DNA of 13,065 nt. Source: Parachlorella kessleri (lineage: Eukaryota; Chlorophyta; Trebouxiophyceae; Chlorellales; Chlorellaceae). The stretch lies in assembly GCA_001598975.1 (NCBI GenBank), contig BBXU01001446.1, positions 1-13,065 on the forward strand, written 5' to 3'. The translations under genes and the position numbers were made by a program. A model generated the notes under the pieces. It did not search any database and was not told where the DNA came from. It saw only the letters and a program-made list of their open reading frames with translations. Below are positions 1 to 9,300 of this stretch, one piece after another. Positions within the stretch are counted from its first letter, which is position 1, and the number at the start of each line of letters is the position of its first letter.

Positions 1-95
1 CCCCGCCCACGCCCCAACTCCATAGTATGCCAACAATCTAGTGGACAAGATGAAAGACACCAACATCCAACACCCTTGGTGCGCACGGAACTTAC
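1..95 (-). other. Start of NUP214 intron 14 (partial)
   Basis: This begins at the GTAAGT donor following exon 14 and runs off the left edge. Part of it (about 58-91) resembles the first part of intron 13 (about 403-431). The exon 13/14 duplication therefore includes intron sequence. Confidence 0.6.
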
Positions 96-128
96 CGCCA
101 GGAAGGCGTCACCCCAGCCGCCCCCGCC
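58..128 (-). repeat. Copy 2 of the WGDAFL exon end, donor and intron flank (NUP214)
   Basis: Bases 91-122 match 456-487 with three mismatches over 32 nt. They encode GGWGDAFL followed by a GTAAG donor. The intron side is also similar: CACCAAC, CATCCA and GCACGGAAC recur in the same order at 403-431, with small gaps. This is a tandem duplication of an exon 3' end plus its splice site, with both copies still readable as exons (13 and 14). Confidence 0.7.
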
Positions 129-3100
129 GGCGCCGCCAGCTGGCGCTGACGGTGGTCGTGGTGCCGATGCCGTGGCACCCTTTCTTGCTTCCTTGGCAGC
201 TGCGTCAGTGGCCTTGGCTGCAGCAGCCTTGTTGGCCTACAATCAGAAAACAACCGATGCCAGCGTGGTTAGGCAACGCTGAATCACCCCAAATTTCATC
301 CTTATGCAAATACATCACAACACTGCAGAACGCATTGCAGGTTGAACCAAGGTTGTTACAGGAGACATGCCATATTTTGTCAGAGCTTGTGGCTGGAGAC
401 CCATGCACCAACCATCCAGCCAGCACGGAACACTCCAGGAGGCAAACAAGCAAGCCTTACCGACAGGAAGGCATCTCCCCAGCCGCCACTGGCCGGGGCA
501 GCAGCAGCAGGCTTGTTGCCTGCAGCTGCTGGCTTGCCGCCATCCTGACCTTCGCGCGCAGCGCCGGCTGCTAATGACGTGGCAAACCCAAAGGTGGGGG
601 CCGAGGCTGCTGCACCGGAAGCCCCGAACGCCCCCCCAAGCCCGCCCCCGAAAGCCGGGGCAGGAGCGCCGACGCCACTTGCGCCAGTAGTGACAACAAA
701 GGATGGCCCGCCAGACCTGAGCGCCGGGCCTGAGCCAGCGGCAGGGTTGGGTGTGAAGCCAAAGGCAGGCGCTGAGCTGGCGCCGGCGCCGGCGCCAAAG
801 GCAGGGAAGGCGGGGGCGCCAAAGGCAGGGGCTGAGCTGGCGCCGGCGCTTGCTGAGCTGGTGGCAAAGGCAAAGAGGGGCTTAGGCGCAGGCGCTGCTG
901 CTGTGCCTGCTGCCACCGCTGCTGTGCCTGCTGCTGCCGCTGCTGCTGCTGCCTTCTCTTCCTCCTGCAGGGACAGACAGAGCGCCATCAGCCAGCCAAC
1001 ATAACCTACCTGAACCACCGCCCCGCGAGCTGACGCGTGGGGGTTTGTGCTCGTGAGGCGGTCTCCAAGGGGTTTAGTATATAGCCCACTAGCCACCGAA
1101 GCATGTTGGCAGAAGGGCACTGGCTGCATGGGCGGATCATGCCATTACGCAACGGCGCCAGAAATACAGGCTGAAGCAGTAAGGAGGGCAGGTGCATGGC
1201 ACAGCTTGGGACCCAATAGATATGCACCAATATATGCATTACTACATCACACCAAAAGAGATCACGCCCGACCTCTAAGTCATCCTCGTCTTCGGATGGC
1301 AGTCCGACTGCAGCAGCTTTTGCTGCGCCATCCTCCGGGCCTGCCTCCACCTATGTAAGGGCAATGCGCAGGCAAGGCAGTTGAGCAGTTTCCTGAAACC
1401 GAGGGGTGAGGGGTGCTATGCCTCCACTCGGCTCTCCTCCACAAATCTGCATCATTTCATTTCTCTGAAAAATCCACAGAAGAGCAAGTTGTCATGAAAA
1501 AAACGGCACGCTTTCAAGGCTCGGTTCTACTCCCTTGCACGGCAAGGCACCAGTAAAGACAGCCGGCCAGCGCACCTCCTATAGGCAGGAAGTGAATCTG
1601 GTGGTTTGTCGGCATAGTACACCCTGGGAGTTTGCTAGCCCTACTTGTATACGGGCCCACGGCAGCGTGGTCAGGTGACAATACATCGTTAACATAGACT
1701 AGACCAGGAAACAGATTAGAGTGCCCCAACCACAGTTAGGTCCTGCCAGCCAGAACTGAAGGGTGGCCTGGGCAATGCGAGACAGCAGATGTTGCTTACA
1801 TGCTCCCAGTCCTCCCCCTCCTCCTCTTCATCGTCGCTCGGCAGCGCCACAGCAGCAGCCTTGGCCTCCGCGCTGCCCTGCCCCGCTGTGCCTGCTGCGC
1901 CCGACTCGAGCCCAGCGGGCGGAGCGGGCAGCGCCTTGGGGGCCGCCACCACCACGGCCGCCTCCGGGGTCATATTGCCAAACGTATAAGCACGCAGCAC
2001 GCCGTCAGAGGTCGCCACCTGCACTCCCGCCACCCCATCTGCCTCAGAGGAGAGCTTTTAACATCATGCTACTCTCCGCTAGCAAGTTTGCCAGGTCTAA
2101 GAAGGGCAGGACCCGTAAGCACTGGCTAAAGCCCCGGTAAGCCAGCCCTACACCTTCTGGGCAGTGTGAGTGAGCACCTCCCAATGGGGCCATGTGCAGC
2201 CAGCCCGACGCCGTCTCACACACTCAAGGGCAGCAAGCCAGTGAATAAATGAGGCTTGGTGTTGGGTGGCCAGCGACATGGGTAGGGGGGGTGCACAAGG
2301 ATGGAATCACGCCCATGGGGCCCCATCACAACACAAACTCTAACAGCCCCTCCGTTGAGGTCAATACTGACCATACGACGGGGGATAAATGTATGTGTCA
2401 ACCACGATGAGGTGGCTTCCTCACCAGCAGGACTGGCTGGGGCGACAGGTTGGGGGCGTTTGGGTCTGTTGGGTGCTCCACCTCCACTTGAGTGGACGTC
2501 AGGTCCAGGCCCAAGCCTACCACAAAGTTGTCCTCGTCACCTGCAGGACGAGAAAGAGGGCTTCCATGAAAACCTGGCATGAAAAAGCTGACAAGTCCGC
2601 AGGGCATCCTTCTCAACCCCACTCCTTCGTGAGGTCTGGGGCCATGCCTGCGGCCGACCTGCCCTCATCTCTGACCCTGTCTGTAAATTCAGGTATAAAG
2701 CTTCCCTCACTCAGGGCTTGAGGGTCCAGGGACCTGCTCAGCCACAACATCTGCCCTCGCAGATGCAGGTCTGACCAGTCAGCCTGCAAAGACCACCCTA
2801 CTCCCCTTTCTCTGCCCACAACTGCATCACATGTAAACAGCGCAGGGCCATCACCTCAACCACTCACCCGGGGCATTTGGAATGCGGATGGCCAGGCGGT
2901 CATCGGTCATATCTGCTGACACAGCAGCACCCTCCTTCAGGACAGCCACCTGCACAGTTGCTGCCAATCTCAAGCGCAGCACAGCCGGTTGTACATACCG
3001 CAGAGCAGATGTGATGTGATTTAATTTGATCTATCAGGACTCGGCACCAGACAACTAGGAGGCACCCTCCATGAGTAGCGCCTTGAAGGGAACCAAGAAC

Positions 3101-6073
3101 GCACCTTTTGTATGGGTTCAGGATGCTCAACAGGCAAGCCTTGAGCAATGCCAGGAAGCAAGGTGCACCCACGTATACATCCCCATGTACAGTTGCAGGC
3201 AGGCTGCGACAGTATGCACGCAAACACTCCTCTTTCCTTGCCCTCCGGGCTGAAAATGTCAGGATACATATCACTGCTGTAGCACGCATATTCGTGGCAC
3301 CTCCTCACCAACACACCTTTATGTGGTCATCGTTGGCCTCGCGGTGGCTGTACAGTACCGCATTCCAGGCTGGCACAGACGCCGCATGCAGCCAGGGACC
3401 GGTGCCCTTCGCAGCGTAGGCGTCAATGTTGGGCGCAAAGAACTCTGCATCAGCATTGGGCATTCCATGAATCCTAAGCGCTGCAGTTTTGTACAATGGC
3501 AGCTGGCAGCTGACTGGGGAGCAAGGCCAAGCCAGAAAGCGCGGCAGCAGGGTAAGCACCCAAGCAGCGTAAGCACCCAGATAGCACCACCCACTTCAGG
3601 ACACCCACTCGGTGTTGCGCTGCATACATGATGCCAGGCTTCCTCAGCCATAAGGAACATAAGGACAAAAGTATCCAGAAGGCACCAGACCAGCCAACAA
3701 GACCGCCTGCCAGGCATCCCTCCCCACGACCTACCTGCCAGCTGGACAGAATCTGGTCCTGGGGGATCTCCCTGCCAGGTCAGCACTCCCTGCGGCGCCA
3801 CGTCCAGCTCCTCCTCCCCTGCACCACAGGCAGCAAGACCGAGGCTGACCTAAGCACCAATTCAGCCAGGGGGCAGAGAACGCAGGGACTCAAGCAGTTA
3901 AGCCTAGCCAAACCTGAGGCAAACATAGCAGTCCTGTTGTGGCATTACACTAGTGGTGGTAGCTGCGCATACCTTCGGTGATGGCGCTGTTAACCAGGAT
4001 GGCCGACTCCCCAAGCCAGTACAGACTATCCACCTGCAGAAGTAACTTTGGGATATTTTGATAAAGTGTCTAATGTTAACCGAACTTCACTCTCACGCGC
4101 AGGTGGGTGCCTAAGACGCACTGCATATGAGAAAACCTCTGCTCCTGACCTGGGACGACAGCCATGGTCAGAGACGCTTGGCCATGCCAGATAGAAACTG
4201 ATGGCTCGCGGTGAAACAGATGCATATGCCAGGCACCCACGCACCCAGCCCTCCCCTTTCCTCCCAAACTGACAGCGCCGCTGGTGGCCTGCTGTGTACC
4301 CACCAGGCAAGGCAACCATGGGCAGACCATGATTAGGCTACCTTCCAGCATGGCAGCCACTTCCACAAGACTGCCCACCCGGGACTGGCAACCGGTACCC
4401 TGAAAGTACCCCCAAGCCCCCCAGCATCACCCCCCACTCGCCTCTAGCTGTTGACTATCATCCTGGATCTCCTGGGATGTGACTGTCACACTGAACAGGA
4501 CGTCACCTCCATCGGCCCCACAAACCACCACTTGGTCAGCACTCCCAAGCGCCAGCCGCTCCCCGTCCGGGCTCCACGCTGCGCACGCTATGCTGCCGCT
4601 GAGCCCCGCTGGCGCCAGCTGTGTCAGGGCGCCGCCCTGGCCGCTGGGGCTGCCGCGCAGCAACGTGCCGGCTGCTGTAACTATTACGAAAGAAGTGGGT
4701 GAGCTGCCCTGCCCCGGAGGGGTCAGTCGCCAGCACAGCTGCAGGGCAGGCAAAGCGTGGGCAGCGCACGGTGAAGCGCACAGCAAGCAACATGGCCATG
4801 CCCTGTGTCTGCTGCGCCCACAGGGCAACGAGCGACACTCCCTGGCTTCTGGGCTGTGGTCCGCGAACCGAGACTACTGCTCGTCAAGTGCCTGCCGGCT
4901 AACACCTCTTGGGTTTTGACCTTGTGTCAGAACGCATGTACATTCGGACCACACCACAGCAGTGCACCCTATCAACATCCCAAGCATTCGTACCGCTTTA
5001 CACAGCAGATTGGTCTGCTGCAAGGGTGCCTGCCATTACGCCCCACCTGCTTGGCTTCACTCTCCAGCTGGAATGTCGCCACCGGTGCCTTGACCTGCTG
5101 CTCAACCAGCTGCTGTGTGGAATAGATCTGCGGAGGCAAGCCAGGACCTAATCCACCACCTGCCTTGGGTGCTGACTGCGTTACCACCACATTTACAACT
5201 TGGTTTTGCAGTTGGCCATACCAGGACTCATGGACGCAGGGTTTTCATTAAATTAGACACAAGCTTGGGGGCTAGGGGGCCCACAACAGTCCAAGAATGC
5301 TAACAGGCAAGCTAGACCGGCACATGCTTGGCCAAGAAGTTGTCCGACCCAGCAATCGGATGTCCAATCCCACCCACCTCCACGCTAGGCCCGCTGCACA
5401 CAGCTAGCAACGCCTCGTCGGCTGACAAGCTTAGCAAGGGAGGTCCCTGTGTCTCCAGCTGGACTCGGCACACCGCTCCAACGTCTGTTGCTGGCATCTC
5501 CCTGGAGAGCAAAGCAGCAACTAGCTGGATTGGAAATTGTAACATGATAGATGAAAACCTTGAAAGGTTGCAAAGGTGAGCCAGGGGGGGGCCTCCCCCA
5601 TAATTGGTAGCCGCTAAGCCACCCCAGGAGGTGTCGGCCTGGGGACAGCGCTGCTTCCTTCGCACCCATGGCGGCCCCTTGCCAAAGCCTCACCCCTCTC
5701 CATTCCACTTCTGCAGTGTTGCAAGCACATCCTGGGTTCGTGCTACTTGAACTCCTGCAGCGCACATAATGTCGTGGTACACACAAGGTCGTCGCCTTTA
5801 GCTCAGCCTAACGCTGACTTGCCCTGTGCTGCTCAGAGGTGTTTCCATGTTGCACGTGAATGTGCTGCCACGAGTCACTGCAGGTAATAGCATACCTTTG
5901 CTGTCCCCAAAGAACACGGCCCCACAGCTAGCTGCCACTGCCAGTGTGCAGGCAGCCCCTGGGTAGTCTTGAACGCTGGTGGGGTGGAAGCATACTTCTC
6001 CAAGGCGGCGAAAAAAGTATCCCAGGTCCTCTTCAGCCCCAGCCTCGAGCAGCTGGGCCGACAAAGCGACCAT
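96..6073 (-). CDS. NUP214: Nucleoporin NUP214/Nup159-like, 14 exons, 3' partial
   Basis: Proposed exons in transcript order: 6073-5896, 5754-5694, 5501-5378, 5127-5047, 4738-4442, 4033-3973, 3818-3735, 3480-3317, 2949-2868, 2540-2425, 2018-1800, 1350-1273, 964-461, 236-96. They total 2190 nt, in frame throughout, and continue beyond the left edge. Residues 1-435 align by eye with the NUP214 beta-propeller. Landmarks are LAVAASCGAVFFGD, LLSLSADEALLAVCSG, ACAAWSPDGERLALGS, VDSLYWLGESAILVN, ANDDHIK and VATSDGVLRAYTF. An acidic stretch (DDEEEEGED) follows, then about 170 residues with six FG dipeptides, and two modules ending in GGWGDAFL. In the known family the propeller binds the DEAD-box helicase Dbp5/DDX19 on the cytoplasmic face of the pore to drive mRNA export, and FG repeats bind transport receptors. 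The start is the ATG at 6073, with no upstream in-frame ATG. The exon 8 acceptor is uncertain (3481 or 3514, both in frame), and exon 12 is the least certain exon. Confidence 0.85.
237..460 (-). other. NUP214 intron 13
   Basis: This is a GTAAGG...TGTAG intron of 224 nt between the two WGDAFL-ending exons. Its donor-proximal part shares sequence with the start of intron 14. Nothing else is recognised in it. Confidence 0.6.
759..849 (-). repeat. 60-bp-period repeat inside the FG-repeat exon
   Basis: Bases 759-789 and 819-849 match over 31 nt with one mismatch, at a spacing of exactly 60 bp. They encode the SSAPAFG-type modules of the FG region, so the period keeps the reading frame (20 residues). 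This is normal growth of FG-nucleoporin disordered repeats. Confidence 0.8.
893..955 (-). repeat. Polyalanine-coding triplet repeat
   Basis: On the minus strand, runs of GCA/GCG triplets encode blocks of up to eight alanines at the start of NUP214 exon 13, separated by GT pairs. This is low-complexity coding sequence, probably length-variable between strains. Confidence 0.75.
965..1272 (-). other. NUP214 intron 12
   Basis: The intron is 308 nt. Its acceptor CTGTCCCTGCAG is strong. Its donor GTCGGG is weak and depends on exon 12 being real. No other gene or repeat is recognised in it. Confidence 0.45.
1273..1350 (-). repeat. Second acidic module, probable NUP214 exon 12, copy of the exon 11 tail
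   Basis: Read on the minus strand, this gives AAKAAAVGLPSEDEDDLE. It matches AKAAAVALPSDDEEEEGED at the end of exon 11 (about 1808-1880). Changes are conservative and the frame is intact. A TACATAG acceptor at 1351-1352 and a GTCGGG donor at 1272 would keep phase 0 with both neighbours, so it may be a used exon born by duplication. The donor is poor, so a decaying exon copy is the alternative. Confidence 0.55.
1351..1799 (-). other. NUP214 intron 11
   Basis: The intron is 449 nt, with donor GTAAGC at 1799 and acceptor TACATAG at 1351. If exon 12 is not used, the intron extends to 965. Nothing else is recognised. Confidence 0.55.
2019..2424 (-). other. NUP214 intron 10
   Basis: The intron is 406 nt, with donor GTGAGG and acceptor GAGTGCAG, phase 0. 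It links PQPVLL to VATSDGVL, as expected inside the last propeller blade. No gene or repeat is recognised inside. Confidence 0.75.
2541..2867 (-). other. NUP214 intron 9
   Basis: The intron is 327 nt, with donor GTGAGT and acceptor CGTCCTGCAG, phase 1. It joins IRIPNAPG to DEDNFVVGLGLDL. Nothing else is recognised. Confidence 0.75.
2950..3316 (-). other. NUP214 intron 8
   Basis: The intron is 367 nt, with donor GTGTGT and acceptor AACTGTGCAG, phase 0. It joins NDDHIK to VAVLKEGAA. Open frames across it show no recognisable domain and no clear exon copy. Confidence 0.7.
4034..4441 (-). other. NUP214 intron 5, GC-AG type
   Basis: The intron is 408 nt. Exon 5 ends ...QQLE and the only in-phase donor is GAG|GCGAGT. 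The acceptor is TTCTGCAG before VDSLYWLG. The nearby GT sites are out of phase with exon 6. The intron otherwise holds nothing recognised. Confidence 0.6.
4739..5046 (-). other. NUP214 intron 4
   Basis: The intron is 308 nt, with donor GTGGGG after SEAKQ and acceptor GCCCTGCAG before LCWRLTPP, phase 0. No gene or repeat is recognised. Confidence 0.65.
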
Positions 6074-6127
6074 GGCGTGCAAGGTTTTTGTTTTGCGCAG
6101 AGATACTTATTGATCGCTTAGTTTACT

Positions 6128-6292
6128 ATGATTTCTCGGAGACAAGGGAGAACATCTGTTTCATGCGCCTCGTGCTGTGCTGACGGCAGCATGCTGCCGG
6201 GCGCTGGTGGGAAGAGCGTGCTGGAAGAGAGGTCACCAGGGCCAGCAAGAGGTCATTGTCAGTCTAAATGCAAAGATCTGTACCTCTGTTAA
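6128..6292 (+). other. Possible upstream ORF in the NADSYN1 leader
   Basis: An ATG at 6128 opens a 54-codon frame that ends with TAA at 6290-6292, 13 nt before the NADSYN1 ATG. A second in-frame ATG at 6191 would give 33 codons. A separate 6-codon frame (ATG 6163, stop 6181-6183) and an out-of-frame ATG at 6268 that overlaps the main start are also present. None resembles a known peptide. They matter only if the transcript starts upstream of them, which cannot be seen here. Confidence 0.3.
6184..6199. repeat. Perfect 16-bp palindrome in the shared promoter/leader
   Basis: CGGCAGCATGCTGCCG equals its own reverse complement over all 16 bases, with no spacer. It lies roughly midway between the two start codons. 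It could be a binding site for a dimeric regulator acting on both genes, or a hairpin in the NADSYN1 leader. The ATG at its centre belongs to the upstream frame ending at 6292. Function is inferred. Confidence 0.5.
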
Positions 6293-6305
6293 AGCTGTGG
6301 GCGAA

Positions 6306-9300
6306 ATGGTTCAGCAGAGGATCGCCAAGCTTGCAACATGCAACCTGGACCAGTGGGCGATGGATTTCGAAGGAAACTTGAAGCGGATCATCAAGTCAAT
6401 CGAACAAGCCAAACGGGCGGGCGCCACCTACAGGGTGGGTGCAACGCAGATCATCACCAGTCGTAAGAGTTGCCCCTGAAACAAAGTGGGTGCTCAGGCT
6501 GGCTGCCAATATGCTACGTGGGCGTTGCTAGCCCTCAGGTAACGGTCAGCTGAGAATGCTACGGTCAGCTGGGGGATGGCTAGGTATTGAGGCTTAGTAT
6601 AACCCATGTGCCAGGAGCCGTGCCTGCACCTGACGCCGTTCCTGCACCTGACGCCGTTCCTGGGAAGGATCATGCCTGACATGCAGCTGACTACTTGTGC
6701 AGCACTTGCTCAACAGCCGCCAACTGTCATCCCCAGCCGTTTTACACACAACTTGTTTAGTAGTAAAACTCAAGCTCGGTCCGAATGCCCTGGAACCTAC
6801 GCTCTCTGCCTTCCGCAGTCGTGTACCATCACTGTGCGGGTTGGTTCCAGGTCTTGAGATCCCCAGAGTCCGCCTATGACGACCATCTGGTGAAGCACGA
6901 TGCCATGCAAGGCCCATGGGGTGGTGCGAGGGAGGTCAAGCCTGATATATCTAATGAGTCCTCCTCTTGCAGGTGGGACCAGAGCTAGAGATCCCGGGCT
7001 ATGGCTGTGAAGACCACTTTTTGGAGCACGACACCATCGAGCACTCCTGGGAATGTGTGGCACAGCTTCTGAAGGGCGGCTACACCGACGGCATTGTGTG
7101 CGACGTAGGCATGCCGGTCATGCACCGGGGCGTACGCTACAACTGCAGGTACGGGGGTTCAATGGCTTGGCTGGTCATTTGCTGTCTGTTGCACTGGTTG
7201 CCAGTATGCGTGACATATGTGGGCGTAGCCTTCGTGTTTTGCATGCTTGACCTGCCCTCCCCGTCATAACAGACGCCGGTGTCGCTACTGAGCGTCGAGT
7301 GTTGTGGGTAGCCTTCTAGGGGCAGGGCAACAGCAAATGTGCCGCCTCCACTGCGCTGTTGCCGTCCTTGCAACTCGGCAGGTCAGGATGTGATGGCGGT
7401 GCGCCTCGTTGCCTGGGACTGATAGCCTTGGTGTTCAGCGCAGTCCAGGTGCTGCTGCGTGCCCTGCAGTCATGCGTTCCCACTCCACATTGTGCAGGGT
7501 ATTCATGCTCAACCGGCGCGTGCTATTCATCAGGCCCAAGCTGAACTTGGCCAACGATGGCAACTACAGGCAAGTGCCCAAGTTGCTGCTGGAACGCCTC
7601 GCCGTACGCTGGGGGCACGGCCTCTGCAAGTGCCAACTCATGTTCTCCACGTTCATCATGCATCTCCTCTTGCCTGCGCATACATGGACAGGAGGGGCTC
7701 AACTTCCTGCATTTCTGCTTAAAAAGAGGCCTGCATTGTTTCCTGGCCGCCACTTTCTTTGCTGTTATTGGCTTTTGGGGGGACCCAAGCATATGAGATG
7801 CTAAATGCCATGGAACGATCGGGACCTGTGGCATTGTGTGTGATTTCCAAGCGTCAGGTAACGTTTGATTGAGGGGGTTAGGGGGTTGGAGAGGTATGGT
7901 ACATCTGTACGCTTTCGGTGGTGGTCTGCCGCAGGGAGATGCGCTACTTTGTGACATGGAAGACGCGTCGGCATACAGAGGAGCACACGCTGCCTGCTGA
8001 GATCCAGTACATAACCGGCCAGGACAAGTGCTGCTTCGGGGATGCAGGCAAGTACACGCGGTACTCTTCAGCTGATGTTGCGGGACAGCAGTGCCTAGCT
8101 GCCACACTGACAGCTCATCGTCCTGCTCATGTTGCAGGCAGCCTGGCATGCTGTGTGCTGGGCGCACACAGCGTCCCAGGCGTGTCACCCCCTGCCTACC
8201 CAGCATGCTTATCGAGGGGTCTTACCAATGGCAAGCGACCTTGTGGATGTGCTGCTCTGCAGCGCTGTGTTTCCGCGACACGGTGCTTGCTGCTGAGACC
8301 TGCGAGGAGCTCTTCACACCAAATGCCCCACACATTGGGTTGTCCCTGGCAGGTAGGCTGCCCTGGGGGTAGGCTGTGGTGGGGGAGATGTTGGGAGTTG
8401 TCCTCAGCCCCTTACTCCGTACAAGGCATCCTACTAGAGGAGTCTGTATGCCATGATTCAACTGCAGGCGCTTAAGGCAAACGATGCATCGTTTTAGAAC
8501 TAACTGTTGGTTGGGTGGCGCGCTTTTCAGGCGTGGAGATCATCAGCAATGGCAGCGGGTCACACCACCAGCTGCGGAAACTCAACCAGGTTGGTCATTG
8601 GATGCGTCAAGTACAGGCTCCCCATCATAGCTCTCGGGATCCAATGCTGATTGGCGCTGCATGTGCGAACGTGGGATGTACTCCGGTGCCCCAAACAATT
8701 AGACTACCCCTCCACTGTCGACGTTCTTTTGCAGAGGCTGGACATGGTGCACAGTCATTTTGACAGAGCTAGAACACATATTGGAGATGACTTAGTTTGT
8801 GCAATGGGCCTACTGTGCTAGTCGCTATCACGCAGAGGCTGGACCTCATGATGAATGGCACCGCCAAAGCGGGGGGCGTCTACCTGTATGCCAACCAACA
8901 GGGCTGCGATGGCGGCCGGCTATACTTTGATGGCTGCGCAGCGGTGGTGGTGAATGGGAAGCTGGTGGCGCAGGTTGGTCATGATTACGGCATAGTTGTC
9001 ACTGCTGGCGTAGATTCTAAGGAAGTATCTGATTGTGTGCCACAATGGTGGTGCGGGAGTCAGATGGCCCAGATTAGCCGCTGCTTCTAGCAGGGCCGCT
9101 AGGGAGTCCCAGCGTGCCTTATGTCACGCTGCTAGCTCAACCTCATGGACGTATTCTGCCAAAGCCTACCTGCAGCAATTGCGTGTGTTACAGCGGGCAG
9201 TATTGGTGCAGTGTGGCAACTACAGAGGAGCAGAAATGATCTCCATAATTCCACCTATTTTGTGACCACCAATGATCTTCTTAGTTTTCTAACTTATTTG

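Larger units (their letters stand above)
6074..6305. promoter_or_regulatory. Divergent intergenic region, likely bidirectional promoter and both 5' UTRs
   Basis: Only 232 bp separate the NUP214 ATG (6073, minus) from the NADSYN1 ATG (6306, plus), so both promoters and 5' leaders must share this space unless non-coding first exons lie further away. About 6085-6150 is T/A-rich compared with the flanks. No convincing TATA box is seen. A perfect 16-bp palindrome lies at 6184-6199, and short upstream reading frames face NADSYN1. The promoter role is inferred from gene arrangement alone. Confidence 0.6.
6435..6972 (+). other. NADSYN1 intron 1, with tandem repeats and an exon 2 relic
   Basis: The intron is 538 nt, with donor GTGGGT and acceptor CTCTTGCAG, phase 0. 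It contains a doubled ACGGTCAGCTG (6542-6552, 6561-6571), an 18-bp tandem repeat at 6623-6658 and a decayed copy of exon 2 at about 6838-6930. The longer open frames crossing it match nothing known. Confidence 0.85.

Noticed and set aside
41..574. 177-codon open frame on the plus strand
   Set aside because: It is antisense to NUP214 exons 13 and 14, is Arg/Pro/Trp-rich and resembles nothing; it is a shadow of GC-rich coding sequence.
7228..7250. Possible exon 3 echo (VFCMLD) in intron 2
   Set aside because: About 10 matching bases of 15, and only with a 3-nt gap; this is within chance.
7831..7845. GCATTGTGTG word shared with exon 2 inside intron 3
   Set aside because: The match is a short word with no extension on either side.
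7523..8206. 227-codon open frame on the minus strand
   Set aside because: It is antisense across NADSYN1 exons 3 and 4 and introns 3 and 4, with no domain or splice logic.
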